From Nemertoderma westbladi (lineage: Eukaryota > Xenacoelomorpha > Nemertodermatida > Nemertodermatidae): a stretch of DNA of 62,000 bases. The notes below the pieces were generated by a model. That model had not been told where the DNA came from. It searched no databases and was given only the letters and a program-made list of their open reading frames with translations. Made by a program: the position numbers and the translations under genes. The stretch's first letter is position 1. Every line of letters begins with the position of its first letter. This document shows positions 47,446 to 59,407 of this stretch, piece by piece. The stretch spans positions 1 to 62,000 of the forward strand of contig JAUCBJ010003650.1 of NCBI GenBank assembly GCA_032718475.1, written 5' to 3'.

Positions 47446-48233
47446 TTATTGATGCTTTAATAATAAAGTAATAACTACAGTCCGTGAATTAAGTTCAATC
47501 AAATCTCCTTCATCATCTTTTAACTGAATGTTTATTACTTCAATGTTTTGCATATCAACAGGTTTATAATTAATATTATTGAATTCACGATGAACCAATG
47601 ATCCATAATCACCTTCATATGGAATTTTTCTTAATAATGGTTTCAATTGATTTCCTACTATAACATTAGCACTGATATTGGAATAAATATTAATATTACC
47701 ACTAAAGAAGTCACAAGCTTTTTGAATGAAAAAGGTATGATCAATATGTATCAGGAAACGATTTATTTGTAAATATCCTTTATATTTAATAATTTGGAAA
47801 CGATTTTTGTTAAAGAAATTTTCTCCTTCCAACCCTAACAAACCTAACATTCGAATCAGCTTATCATTATGAAAGCGTATACGTTTGGTTTTTTCAAAAA
47901 GAGAAGCAAAATAGTATTATATAATGCATTAAATTGAAATTGTACTCTCATATTAAGACCGGTTGCATTCAATTGATTAATCAAGGTTTCAATATTGTGA
48001 TAGTAACCAGCAGGTAAAATAAGTTTCTTTATTTTACCTCGAACACCTTGTGTAGTAATTAGAGTATCATTGATATTATACATTGATGCCAAATAAGTGA
48101 TTTCAGATATTCCTACCATCCACATCCCACTCAGTCGTAATGGTTGTGGTAATTCCACATTAAAATTTGATGGTTTATTTTGTGGAAATCTTTCGAGTGA
48201 TGAATTAGAAGGTAAATATAAGACAGTTTGCAT
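47446..48233 (-). pseudogene. Virion protein (penton/minor-capsid candidate), paralogue A, frameshifted
   Basis: The N-terminal half (48233-47856) has LPSNSSLERFPQNKPSNFNV, ELPQPLRL and WMVGISEITY. The C-terminal half (47850-47446) has NIYSNISANVIVGNQLKPLL, NINYKPVD and IQLKDDEGDLIEL. Both blocks mark a protein family found in most animal Polintons, probably the vertex or minor capsid protein. A single frame change near 47855 separates the halves. It is paralogous to 48321-49060. Confidence 0.75.
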
Positions 48234-48320
48234 TATGATTGTTTTCTTGTACGCAAATGTAAGGTAATTAAGGTGAATCCAGCATTAAATATCAATAGTT
48301 CTCCTTTTTCGTTTCATATC

Positions 48321-49060
48321 TCAACTGATTTGATTAACAATAAAATTATGTGCTATAGGTCTATAATAAACCTTTCTAAAATCACTTGAGATTATCTTAT
48401 TTTGATGAAGTGTGATAGGTAATGTACGTAATAATGGTGCGGTTGTATTGCCAACAATTGTATGAGATGTTATATCGCTATATATGAATAAATTTTGTCT
48501 TCCTCTCACCAAATCACATGGAAAAGGACTAATTTCAGAAAAATCTTTATGTTAATTAGGTTTTTGTTTCAGTGATAAGTCTTTCCTGTAGCAATGTTCC
48601 AATATTGATTCCACTCAACCTAAATATTATCTTTCATAAATCCATCTAAGCCTAATATAGTTTTTAAATCTCCAGTTATTTCAAATGAAAAAAATCTTGA
48701 ACAAGTTAGTTTAATTTTATTTGAAAATTTAATATACCTAATATTTATTGTTGTTTGAGGGTAAGCAAAGGCTTCAAATGTTTCATTAATTTTTTGAATG
48801 ATTGCTTCCATGCTTGCATATAATCCTGGAGTAAATAAAGCAGCATTTCGAGGGCCATCTTTATAATAGAAAATAAATTGTGATAATTGTTCAATGTTAT
48901 AATATGAAGAAGAATATTGAATTTCAGATAAACCAACTTCTATATCTGATGATAAATATAAGGTATATGGCAGCTCTACTATAAATGAACTCAATGAATT
49001 ATTGGGGAATCTTGATGTTGTACCATTAGAAAATAGTGTAATATAACTATTCATTTTCAT
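48321..49060 (-). pseudogene. Virion protein, paralogue B, frameshifted
   Basis: The N-terminal part (49060-48620) reads LFSNGTTSRFPNNSLSSFIV, ELPYTLYL and EVGLSEIQY; the C-terminal part (48512-48321) reads LFIYSDITSHTIVGNTTAPL and VYYRPIAHNFIV. The same two blocks as paralogue A are present with low identity, so the duplication is old. The halves are split by frame changes at about 48510-48620 and the extreme C-terminus is missing. Confidence 0.75.
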
Positions 49061-49150
49061 TAAATTTATTCATAATTATAATTATTGTAAATCGTTTATA
49101 ATTGATAATTGTACATAATTTAAAATTCAGCTTCATCAAAAAATTTAAAC

Positions 49151-50286
49151 TTATTTACGTAATTGGTTAGCGTCAATCCATTTATTTCGCTTATCAGCTT
49201 TGAATCTGACTAAATATTGCTTCTTTTTGCTTTTTACAAGCTCTTTGATTATTTTTTCAATTGGAAAAATATCTGTAGCCTGCTTCACTAGTTGAAGTTC
49301 ATCTTCATAGAAAGTGCCCTCAATATCTCTACCAACAGAATCTATTACATGGTACATTGGATAAGGAAGACAATCTTCTCTAATGTGATTTATCTTAAAA
49401 ATTTCATTTGTCCAGTTTCCTATATATGATTTTTCAAAGGCATGCTTAGCAATATAAGTCGTACACTATCAACTTTTTTCAACTTTGGTTTGGAGAGTTT
49501 CTTAACTCTACCAAAAAGTTTTAGTCTTCCGTTAGCTTGATTTTGCTTATTCACTTGTAAAGGCTTCATTCCTATTGATCTATGAAATGTATTATTATAT
49601 GTTTTAATAATTTTAGGAAGGATATCTAGCCATTTAGTAATTTTTCTACGAGTAAATATTTTAAACATTCGTGACTTTAAAGTGCGTTTAAAGCGCTCAC
49701 AAATTGCAGCTTTGAATTAAGAACGTGTAGTATAATAATTAACCTTATTTTTCTTTAGGTAAGCTAGTACTATGTGATTATTGAATTCAAGGCCTTGGTC
49801 ACTTGCTAAATGACATGGTTTTCCATCTGAAAATATTATTTCTAAAGCATCCTTAATCTCTTTCCCTGTTTTTCGTTTTAGTGGTAATGCCCAAGCTTGT
49901 TTTGAAAAACAATCAATTGCTGTTATAATATATTTGAAACCAGAATTAAAAGTGCTAATTTCTGCATATCAACCAAATCAGTTTGTATAGTATCTCTTAT
50001 ACATGGAAAAAACATTCTAGAAATGGGATAATGCCTTCTAGCTGATCTATGAAGAGTGTAGGTTGGTCAAGTCGCTAGCCAATTTTTTACAATATTTCTC
50101 TTCAACCCAGTCGCTTCGCTTAGTGCTTTTACGCTGCCAAAACCTGCAGAGTTTGAAATATTATAGTAAACAGCAGCTAGTTGGTGGTTTTGTCAGTCCG
50201 CCATCACTTTGGTCATGACTACGTTTCTGTCTTATACAATTACAAACACAATCACAATTAATATTCAATCTCTTAAACCAAGACAT
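49151..50286 (-). pseudogene. Polinton rve integrase with chromodomain-like tail
   Basis: The ATG at 50286 begins MSWFKRLNINCDCVCNC, a Cys-rich start. After frame changes the core shows the catalytic triad: Asp in IQTDLVDM, Asp in LASDQGLEFNN and Glu in ICERFKRTLKSRMFK. The segment TYNNTFHRSIGMKPLQVNK is typical of rve integrases. The C-terminus (49357-49151) has a chromodomain-like block (YLVRFKADKRNKWIDANQL). Several stops and frameshifts make it inactive. In Polintons this enzyme inserts the linear DNA and leaves 6-bp duplications, as seen here. Confidence 0.9.
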
Positions 50287-50521
50287 TTTATTCACTATTA
50301 CTATTATTATTTATATATATTTCAAAAAATTAACATTGTTTATTGTTTTGATATGTTTTTTATTAGCTATATGGTTTGAATGTTCCAGTGTCTTCTTCAT
50401 TTTCTTCTTCTTCTTCTTTATATATATTTTGTTTGTAATGGTATAGATTTAGCATATTTTTGTTGTTCTAGTAAATTATGTTGTTCTGGTGTTATTAGAT
50501 ACATTTTATGAAATGACATAG

Positions 50522-50863
50522 TTAGGATGCTGCAGTTGCAATAGTTGTAGCTACCTCTACAGCTCCAACTATTAAAGGAATAAGAAATGGAAGAAATCCT
50601 CCTTTCTGTGATAATTTCTTACGATAATCATTAATATTTGAATGCTTCTTCAAATTTCGCATTTGACTTTTAAATGGAGCTAGTTTATTTGCATCAGAGG
50701 CTTTTAATTTGAGATTTCCATATAATATATTTAATGTGATATTGATGAGAAAATGTATTAATTTATTACTAGCCTGAGTTCTAATAAATAATCCTCGAGC
50801 ACAGGGTGTACTATTTTTTAAAAACTCTAACTCAGAACGATGCTTATGAATAATAGGTTTCAT
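50522..50863 (-). CDS. Small conserved Polinton protein with GGFLP motif
   Basis: The 113-residue intact ORF starts at an ATG (MKPIIHKHRSELEFLKNSTP). Conserved features are the N-terminal HRSELEFL, the NILYGNL block and LSQKGGFLPFLIPLIVG near the end, followed by a hydrophobic tail. Proteins with this layout are common in animal Polintons. The role is unknown; the amphipathic/hydrophobic end suggests a membrane-active minor virion protein. Confidence 0.7.
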   Translation of the reverse strand: MKPIIHKHRSELEFLKNSTPCARGLFIRTQASNKLIHFLINITLNILYGNLKLKASDANKLAPFKSQMRNLKKHSNINDYRKKLSQKGGFLPFLIPLIVGAVEVATTIATAAS

Positions 50864-50907
50864 GTTATTAGCTTATTTGAAAAAGAATGATGCTAAACTT
50901 CAAAAAA

Positions 50908-51657
50908 CTAATATTTATTACCTGATATGCTTATAAGTGACAAATTTGTACAAAATATATACACAAAATAATTAATGATAGAAAATACGATATTATTGAT
51001 ATAAAAAAAAATATTTTCGAAAATTGTAATGATCAATAATATTATTATGATTATCATTATTGTAGGTAGATAAACACAATGTTTATTGGTAAATAGATGA
51101 CCTCTAACATGATAATTATCATTTGTTAAATGATGAAAATCAATAATTAAAGGATGAAATGGTTCTGTAGTTGCATCATGGAAGGCATCAATTAAGAATT
51201 TTGGGTTTGTTGGATTCATCTGATAGGAAAGTACACGAATTTGTGTTTGATCTCTAGGAATTTTAAAAATAATAAAGTATGTACTATTAATTGAGCGAGT
51301 TCTTGCTTCTGTACCTCTTTGATATAAGTTTTGTGTTAATAAAATAACTATGGAATGTGTATGTCGAGCAATTTTGGTGAATAATTAGGTAGTTTGCTTT
51401 GAACTTTCTAGCTCACTCATAAGATCATCAAAAACTAATACTGTATTTCTTTTAATATTTTCATTTAAATTTTCTGGAATTTTATGTAATATAGTTATAT
51501 CTATCCCTCTAATATTAGGTTTTGTTTGACCATAGAACCATATGACATTATTAGGTGTATCAAATATAGATTTTATATTATGAAGCAGCTTTTCAACAAA
51601 AGTAGTTTTACCACTTCCTGACGGTCCTGCTATTAATAATGTCTTGTAAAAATAATT
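50908..51657 (-). pseudogene. FtsK/HerA-type genome-packaging ATPase with in-frame TAA
   Basis: Walker A is IAGPSGSGKTTFVEKLL (codons near 51630-51600), Walker B is NTVLVFDDLM and the sensor-like strand is SIVILLTQNLYQRGTEARTR. A TAA at 51385-51387 interrupts the frame, which continues through IPRDQTQIRVLSYQMNP and FHPLIIDFHHL. A hydrophobic run after about 51060 looks like read-through into non-coding DNA. No ATG is found upstream of Walker A, so the start is lost or frameshifted. This enzyme pumps DNA into capsids. Confidence 0.9.
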
Positions 51658-52172
51658 TCAGAATCATATACTAAAAAATAACAACTAGCAACATAAAATA
51701 AATATTGTAGCAAGAAATAAGTTCTACATAATTTATATATTTACATATTCACAACAAATACGAATTTTTTATAAAGTTATAAAAAAACATTATTTAAGAT
51801 AAGTCTTTCCCACATCATTTAAGTTATAAGTTCCAAATCACCCAAGGTAACCTATAGTTACTCTCAGCATCTTGTATATCATCTTGTATCGTATTACTTA
51901 TCCCTGAGTTGATGTGTGAATTTTGTCAATCCCACCAATAATATTTACTATATAAACCATTTACTCTGTAAAGTTTCTGCACTCTATAAATAAGACAAAA
52001 TTTAGAAGAAGAATTCTTAATTTATACAAACTCATCAATACATGATAGACAAGTCCTACATATATAACAATCAAATGGTATTAAATAAGAATAACAAATG
52101 TTTATTTTTAATATTAAATTATATACTAATTACATACAACATATTCACAAAATAATTTATAAACACTATCAA
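51658..52172. other. AT-rich gap between ATPase and TBP-like gene
   Basis: No coding frame with protein-like composition is seen. The missing N-terminus of the ATPase may have decayed here. Confidence 0.5.
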
Positions 52173-52703
52173 TTACAGATGGTGAGTCATCGATACTATC
52201 TTACCAGTATGAAAAATACTAAAATATGATTTGTTTATGAAGCATCGTATACCACAAAATAGTTCAGGGTTATAATCCAAATGAAAACTATCATTATTTA
52301 TTTTAAAATTTCCACATTTCTGTAGACATTTTCTAAAGTTGATTTTGTGAAATATGATACGAGTTTCAGTATTTAGTTTTAAATTTGCTATTTTCAACCT
52401 GGTAAGGTTTGTGATAAAATCAATTTGTAGAGGTATATAACTACATAGACCAACAATTGTTATAGCACCACTCTCAAAAAACATAAAAGTTGCCTCTTGT
52501 GCACGAAAAATTAACATTTTAGGTTTTGTTACCAAATGACCACGTATTTGTTTGGATAACTGTATTACATCTAGTTTTGAAGAGCAATATGCAGAATAAT
52601 GTCTATTAACAATTTGAATAAGTTCATTAGAACTCGTTTGTTTATCTTTCTTTAATGTTGTATTATCTGTTTTTTGAGTTATTCTGAAAATAGAATGAGT
52701 AGA
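52173..52703 (-). CDS. TBP-fold (TATA-binding-protein-like) protein encoded in the Polinton
   Basis: An open frame of 176 codons shows two diverged copies of the TBP repeat. Repeat 1: a KLDVIQL start, then MLIFRAQEATFMFFESGAIT and IVG, which parallels the TBP pattern of Arg/Pro-rich strand, LIF-SG and TG. Repeat 2: YNPELFCGIRCFINKSYFSI then FHTGKIV, matching the TBP block PELFPGLIY...LIF-SGK-V. Phenylalanines at the stirrup positions are kept (ELF, SIF, FFESG). It lies 35 bases after the PolB stop. No ATG lies upstream of the first repeat; the frame opens after a stop at 52704 and a TTTTCAG word precedes it, so the start may be spliced, lost or non-ATG. The predicted role is promoter recognition for viral genes. 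Confidence 0.6.
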   Translation of the reverse strand, partial: STHSIFRITQKTDNTTLKKDKQTSSNELIQIVNRHYSAYCSSKLDVIQLSKQIRGHLVTKPKMLIFRAQEATFMFFESGAITIVGLCSYIPLQIDFITNLTRLKIANLKLNTETRIIFHKINFRKCLQKCGNFKINNDSFHLDYNPELFCGIRCFINKSYFSIFHTGKIVSMTHHL

Positions 52704-52737
52704 TTAATAATAATAATAATAGTAAATAATAAGTCTA

Positions 52738-55700
52738 TTAGTGGTTATATGTATTATCATTATCACTATCAATGCCAGAGGTATCATTGTTACTATCATA
52801 GTCATTATTACTGTCATGGTTAGGGTCATTGTCACAGTCATTGTTGATAGTGGTAGAATTTCCTTGATGCTGCCCTAAAACCACTTGAGGAGCAATGGTT
52901 TTAGGTAAAATCGGTCTAGACAACTGTGTAATTTGATGCCTATATGGATAACTGATATTCTTATCTTGCCACCATCTTTTTGTTTCACATAGTGTTAATG
53001 ATTTTTTGTGTATTCGAGCTGTTTTTACTTGATGTTTATCGGATCTAAATGCATTAGTAAACCAGAACAGCTCAGTTTCATTGTAATAGCAATCCAAATA
53101 ATCTTGATGTGAAATTTGTTTTGCTACAACACTTTTTGAAACACCTTTGCATGTCTTCTTCTTAGGAGCATCATATGCCTCGAATGAGTATACCTTTGGT
53201 TTTAAAAATACCCAAGATTTGTAGAGACAGCCTGTTGACTCATCTTTCAAATAACCTAATGATGCTTTATGTGTATTAGTAAAAAGAGGATGTAAAGTAT
53301 CATAATTTGATGTATCTAAAAACCCACCTTCAAACATTGCTGTTAAGAATTTATCATGTGAAGTGTTTGTTACACTAAGCATAAGGCTATCAGTATCTCC
53401 ACTACATGCTCGAATTTGGCATCCTAATTGTTATTCTATAGGTTTAATTTTATTGTAAAAGTAATCATACATTTCCAATTTTGATAAATCAAGGATAGCT
53501 GTGCCAATAAATACTGCTTGATTTAAAGTTACAGCTTCTTTACAAAATGTATGCCCAGATAAATTTGGTGAAAATACAATAAAGGACTTGTGGTTTGGTT
53601 TAGCGATCAATTTATCATATTCTTCACTCGATGTTGCTAACCTAAAATTTATTATATTACGCACTTTTTGTAAACATTTTCCATAAAGAGCATTATTTAA
53701 TAGCTTATAGAACAATACTTCGAATGGGTTTTTTGCAGATTGTCGCTTATTTTTATTGAAGGCTATATAATCTCTAAATATGTATTTTTGAGAAAATGAA
53801 TATATATTATGGATTTTTGTAATTTTGAGTCCCATTTTTAGGTAAAATTGCAACAATTTAATATGAACCCCATATTCATATTTAGGGAATTGATGGAGTA
53901 AAAGCTTCGTTGATACATCATTATATTTTTTGAAAGAAGCATCATCTCAAATGTTATAATGCTCCCACTGATTTTTCATATGAGGACTGAGAAGAGAAGA
54001 TGGTACACTCATCTTCTCAGGACCCAATGGCATATCAACAGTAAGATCTTGGACATGTTTAGGATAATCAAGGCTTACTATACAAAAATATCCAATATCA
54101 CCGTCAGCATCTATTGTAGCCAAATCAATCGGTGTTATAACTTCCTTAATATTGGCATATGGAAGCTTTTGAGAAAGAGCGTGGCCATAGAGGTTATTGG
54201 CATCCACTGGTATCAAATATTTCTCTGGCTTATTGGAGTCATAGTCGGGTTCTCCAGGGATATTGGCCTCCTCCAAATGTGTATTTAGGAAAACCATTCC
54301 TCCTCGGATTGAACTTTCAAATTGTGAATAGATATTTGAATCATTCAATAATTTTAATGAAATACCTGTGAATGTTTGAGCAGCATCGTATGTTAACCCA
54401 GGTGCTGTATAATAGTGTAGTGGTTCTAGACCATAGTTGTTAAGGCAGAGCTGACAAAATTCTTCAAATACATCAGCTAAGAGAGTAATATCGAGACATA
54501 GATAGCCCATTAGATAATCATAGATTGTTTGACATTGAAGCTCATCCCACGCTGATAGAGCACGTTGATAATCTTCTATGCTACAATCTTCTAGTTTAAG
54601 ATCATTATAAAAGTCAGCGATTGGAGGTAGTTGGGTTTCATGAAGATTAGAAATATTTTGAATATAGCTATAGGGAAAGACACCCTTGTTCTTAATAGTT
54701 GAGCCTGTAATATTTGGATAAAGTTTTTTCATTTGAGATAGTGTATGTGGAATAGCTGTAGATAGATTATAATTATTGCAAGTAAGATAACTACTCAGAT
54801 TGTCTAAACTCGCTGTCATGAATTGAAAAGAGTCCAAGAAATTAAGGCAGATAGAATCTTTTAGTGTTGCAGATTTTAAATTTTTGTTAATAGGAAATGT
54901 AGCTTGTAGATTGATGTAATTTTCAGTAGTTTGTTGAATTACATTAAAGTGCCAATGTTTATGTGCACTAGTGGACATGCCTTCCTTTAACAGGATATGT
55001 ATGTCGTATTTACGTAAGTTATGAAATATGATAGAAAATTTATTACGTTTTATTGATAGTTTACGATTACAACTAACACAAGCTGCACCACGATATATTC
55101 CAGTATAGTGATCGTGGTCACAAACTTTTGTAGATAGATTTTTAGAAAGGTCTAGCCCATAAGAGTCAGGAGTAAGGATACAATCACAAGAGTAGCAGTT
55201 TGTTGCGAGATTAAATTTTTGTTGTTCAGTGTGTGTCAAGTTCATACATATATTAGTATTTGAGCCAGAGATTGACCATTCATACAGTTCCCTATAGTGA
55301 GATTCTAAGGCAGTAAGTAAATCATTTATTACATGATTAGAGCCATCATCCTTAAAAGTTTGAATTGTAATATTTGGTGGGTTTATTAAATTACGGTTTG
55401 GTATAGTAAAAAATGCAGCAGCGCTTGCGATATGTTTTTGGGGAAATTTAGGGTCTGATGTCGGTTCTAGAATAGTTTCTATATCAGAGTAGATGCAGAA
55501 AGGAGGAGAAAGAGTTTTATCGAGTCTATTAAATTTTAGAGTTAGTTTGTCATCTTTAGGCATCTGTTCAACTTGTCGTCTAGCAGAATAGCAGAGGTTG
55601 CGATGTGTTTGTACAGCATTTAATGAATAAAAAGGTCGTGTACAACGCTCGCAGAAAAACAAAAGATTATGTGAGCTTGTTCTTGTGTTAAATAGACGAC

Positions 55701-55891
55701 CTAAATTGGATACTGCTGAAAACTGTCTAAGAAAACTATTATTATTATCAACAAAAAGTAAAGTTAATACAGTTTTATTAAAGCAATGATATTTGTCAGG
55801 TTGGCGTAATGTTGTAACTGATTTTGTGTTTTCATGCCAGAGGAATAAGTTTATGCAATACTTAATATTATCTTTTTCAAATTGATTGATA
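52738..55891 (-). pseudogene. Protein-primed DNA polymerase B, exonuclease and polymerase part
   Basis: From the insertion at 55891 the frame gives a Cys/His cluster (FCERCTRPFYSLNAVQTHRN), exonuclease motifs IYSDIETILEP, HNLRKYDIHILL and YLCLDITLLADVFEEF, and an endonuclease-VII-like CDHDHYTGIYRGAACVSCN. Polymerase motifs follow: A in PVDANNLYGHALSQKLP, B in LLNNALYGKCLQK and C in CSGDTDSLM. Frame changes near 53950-53860 and 53430-53385 split it. The C-terminal tail is Asn/Asp-rich. This enzyme replicates the linear element from its ends using a protein primer. The first 11 codons of the longest frame come from the inserted element, not from PolB. Confidence 0.9.
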
Positions 55892-58800
55892 GTCCAGTCA
55901 AAATAGGGCTCAACCTCGGACAAATTGCAACAGAATTTAATTTAATAATTTCTAGACCCAAATTTTATGCTTATCAACATATCCAAAATCGGCCAAAATT
56001 GGGATGTTGGAACTTGGTTAAATAGACCATTTCACCATTGCAACAGAAAGTCATACATAAATCACCCATTTCCTATAATCCTATGGAATTCTAACCTAGA
56101 CCTACCCCACCCAAATCACTATCGGAGAATCCGATGGGGTACATTTTGAAACCCGGTAACCATGACAACTATGAGAATTACATCGTCGAAATTAATTGTA
56201 CAGTAAATTTATGAAATTTTAGAAACATATCCATATTGCGTGTTCACATTGTTGCAAAATTAGGAAACTCTGTATTTATATTATCCTTAAGCATTATTGT
56301 TTTTTTCTAGATTCGGTGTTCAAGTGGAATAGTAGTTGGCCTGTAACCTAGGTAATAAGAAAATAATATCACCTATAATGTTTCTTCAGTTTAAATATGG
56401 TTACTATCATTTTAAAAAGAAACCAATTCAGGATCAAGTACCTCTCATGTTGCTATGTTCAGACCATAATTTGCCAGCCAATCATGTCATTTCTTGTTGC
56501 CATGGCAACCAAAAATATTATTTAATATGTGAAAATTCCATCAGAAACATTTTATATGTTCTTCAGATGCATATCAATATGTTACATAGTCAACATTCAT
56601 GATCACAAGCGAAGTCATTATTCTGTTGTTACCATAGCAATGGGCATATTTATGTAGTTATAGTAACGTATTTGGCATTTTATTGACATTGGAAGTTAAT
56701 CATATTAAAGATTATTGAAAAAAATTGTGTGGAGTCTGCTACAGTTATTTTATTTAACAAAGTCTTGAATTTTGACCATAGCAACAGGAGTTTTGATCTT
56801 AATTCGGGAGTGACTTGTTAAAAAAACTCAAAATTCGGTTTAATGTACATCTCAGTATTTTGTACCATAAGATGCTGTAGAAAATTACAAAATTATATTC
56901 GAATGACATTAATGTACTTAGCAACGAAAGTTTTCCTTAGCAACCGGGGTCTTTTTGTACCAACATCGCGTTATATAGTGATAATATATATATGCAATAA
57001 TAATATAATAACAATAACAATAAACAAAAACAATAATAATATATACAATATATACAATATATATGTTTTTTATTGAGCAGTGAAGTTTAGTACTGGAACT
57101 ACTGCTGCTCTAAATAATCGGACCTTAAGTTTCCGATTAATTCTCGGTGACTTCCAAATCCTGGAAAGCCTATTCTAGGCTGCCCATGCCTTTCCCTTAC
57201 ATATTCGAAGGTCCTCACCTGACTTCCGGATCCATGATCCCAGGTAAGAGAAGTCGTCCACATGCTCAAGCATACCATCCTTTTAGCTTATGCTCATCCA
57301 GTCAGAGACTTGCTGAGGACTTTCAAAGTTAACTGTCAAAATTTTGGTCTTTCTGGAGTTAATAAAAAGACCAACACTAGAAGCAGCCTGTTCTAATGAG
57401 CCGAGGAGCCGTTGGGCTCCCTCTAGTGATTCTGAGAGTACTCCTAAGTCATCAGCAAAGTCTAGATCAGTTAGGTACTTGGCAGGATTTCCTCGACTTC
57501 AGGAGCCAGTAGGTGGAGTATCATCACCCCATCATCATTATGATGATCTATGGACATGCGTAAAACATAGTCAACCACAATTATGAACAAGAATGGTGCA
57601 AGTGTGTCTCCTTGGAGGACGCCCCATAACACTTCAAATGGTTCTGTGTCACCGTCAACAGTAGACACAAATGTTGTCAAATACACAAATACAACAGCGC
57701 TTGGTCAAACAGAGTTAGAACTTTCATACACGATATGGGTGATCTTCCTGCCACAGGAGCGGTTTATCACCAGATATGCAATGCAGTGTCAATTTTCGTA
57801 CAGGTAAACATATACCACAAGTATTTAGTATAAATTCCATATCGGTATCCCATCTAACCAAAAACTATCTAACCGACAAGCAATATCTATGAGTAGCACA
57901 CCAAGAGTAATATAATTTATTATATAGCTAGGTACTGGTACAGTAAAATAGGGTGTACCAGTATTTATTACTGTATTTCTGATACCATATAAAATATTTA
58001 AAATATTCTGAAAATATATTGCTAAGGAAAACTCGCCATTGATAAGTAAGATTCAACATTGATGTAGAAAACTTGGTAATTACTGTATTTGAAAACTCGT
58101 TGCTACCTTGAGAAACTACCCGTTGCTAAGGTAACTCGCTGTTGCTATACACAATTCAACGTTGCCAAGGAGAACTTACTACTGTTATTTAAACTTCCCA
58201 GCTCAATAAAAAACATGTTATCACTTTATAACGCGATGTTGGTACAAAAAGACCCCGGTTGCTAAGGAAAACTTCCGTTGCTAAGTACATTAAGGTCATT
58301 CGAATACAATTTTGTAATTTTCTACAGCATCTCATGCTACAAAATACTGAAATGTACATTAAACCGAATTTTGAGTATTTTTAACAAGTCACTCCCGAAT
58401 TAGGATCAAAACTCCCGTTGCTATGGTCAAAATTCAAGACTTTGTTTAATAAAATAACTGTAGCAGTCTCCACACAATTTTTTTCAATAATCTTTAATAT
58501 GATTAACTTCCAATGTCAATAAAATGCCAAATACGTTACTATAACTACATAAATACTAAAATATGCCCGTTGCTATGGTAACAACAGAATAATGACTTCG
58601 CTTGTGATCATAAAAATGTTGACTACATAAATACTAAAATATGCCCGTTGCTATGGTAACAACAGAATAATGACTTCGCTTGTGATCATAAAAATGTTGA
58701 CTATGTAACATCTTGATATGCATCTGAAGAACATATAAAATGTTTCTGATGGAATTTTCACATATTAAATAATATTTTTGGTTGCCATGGCAACAAGAAA

Positions 58801-59405
58801 TGACATGATTGGCCGGCAAATTATGGTCTGAACATAGCAACATGTGAGGTACTTGATCCTGAATTGGTTTCTTTTTAAAATGATAGTAACCATATTCAAA
58901 CTGAAGAAACATTATAGGTGATATTATTTTCGTATTACATAGGTTACAGGCCAACTACTATTTCACTTCAACGCCGAATCTAGAAAAAAACAATTATACT
59001 TAATGACAATATAATTACAGAGTTTCCTAATTTTGCAACAATGGGAACACGCAATATGGATACGTTTCCAAAATTTTATAAATTTACTCTACAATTAATT
59101 TCGACGATCTCATAGACAATAATCATAGTTGTCATGGTAACCGGGTTTCAAAACGTGCCCCATCGGATTCTCCGATAGTGATTTGGGTGGGGTAGGTCAA
59201 GGTTAGAATTCCGTAGGATTATAGGAAATGGGTGATTTATGCATGACTTTCTGTTGCCATGGTGAAATGGTCTATTTAACCAAGTTCCAACAACCCGATT
59301 TGGGCCGATTTTGGATATGTTGATAAGCATAAAATTTGGGCCTAGAAAATATTAAATTAAATTCTGTTGCAATTTGTCCGAGGTTGAGCCCTATTTTGAC
59401 TGGAC
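55892..59405. mobile_element. Fold-back DNA element inserted in PolB, TA target duplication
   Basis: The ends GTCCAGTCAAAATAGGGCTC and its reverse complement are each flanked by TA (55890-55891, 59406-59407). The arms (about 55892-56960 and 58250-59405) are long inverted copies carrying X-box-like words, perfect GTTGCCATGGCAAC at 56496-56509 and 58781-58794. The centre contains a minus-strand LINE fragment (57090-57690) and a short frame (DMGDLPATGAVYHQICNAVS, about 57733-57795) recalling uncharacterised transposon-linked proteins. A perfect 78-bp tandem duplication lies at 58545-58700. Confidence 0.85.
57090..57690 (-). mobile_element. LINE fragment inside the fold-back element
   Basis: The sequence is almost identical to part of the 39432-40387 copy: VVDYVLRMSIDHHNDDGVM and DGDTEPFEVLWGVLQGDTLA are readable on the minus strand. 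It is truncated at both ends. It dates the LINE insertion to after fold-back formation or to the element's assembly. Confidence 0.85.
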
Positions 59406-59407
59406 TA

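Noticed and set aside
53947-55923. PolB starting at SEVEPYFDW
   Set aside because: The first residues are encoded by the inserted element's terminal repeat and the start codon is not ATG.
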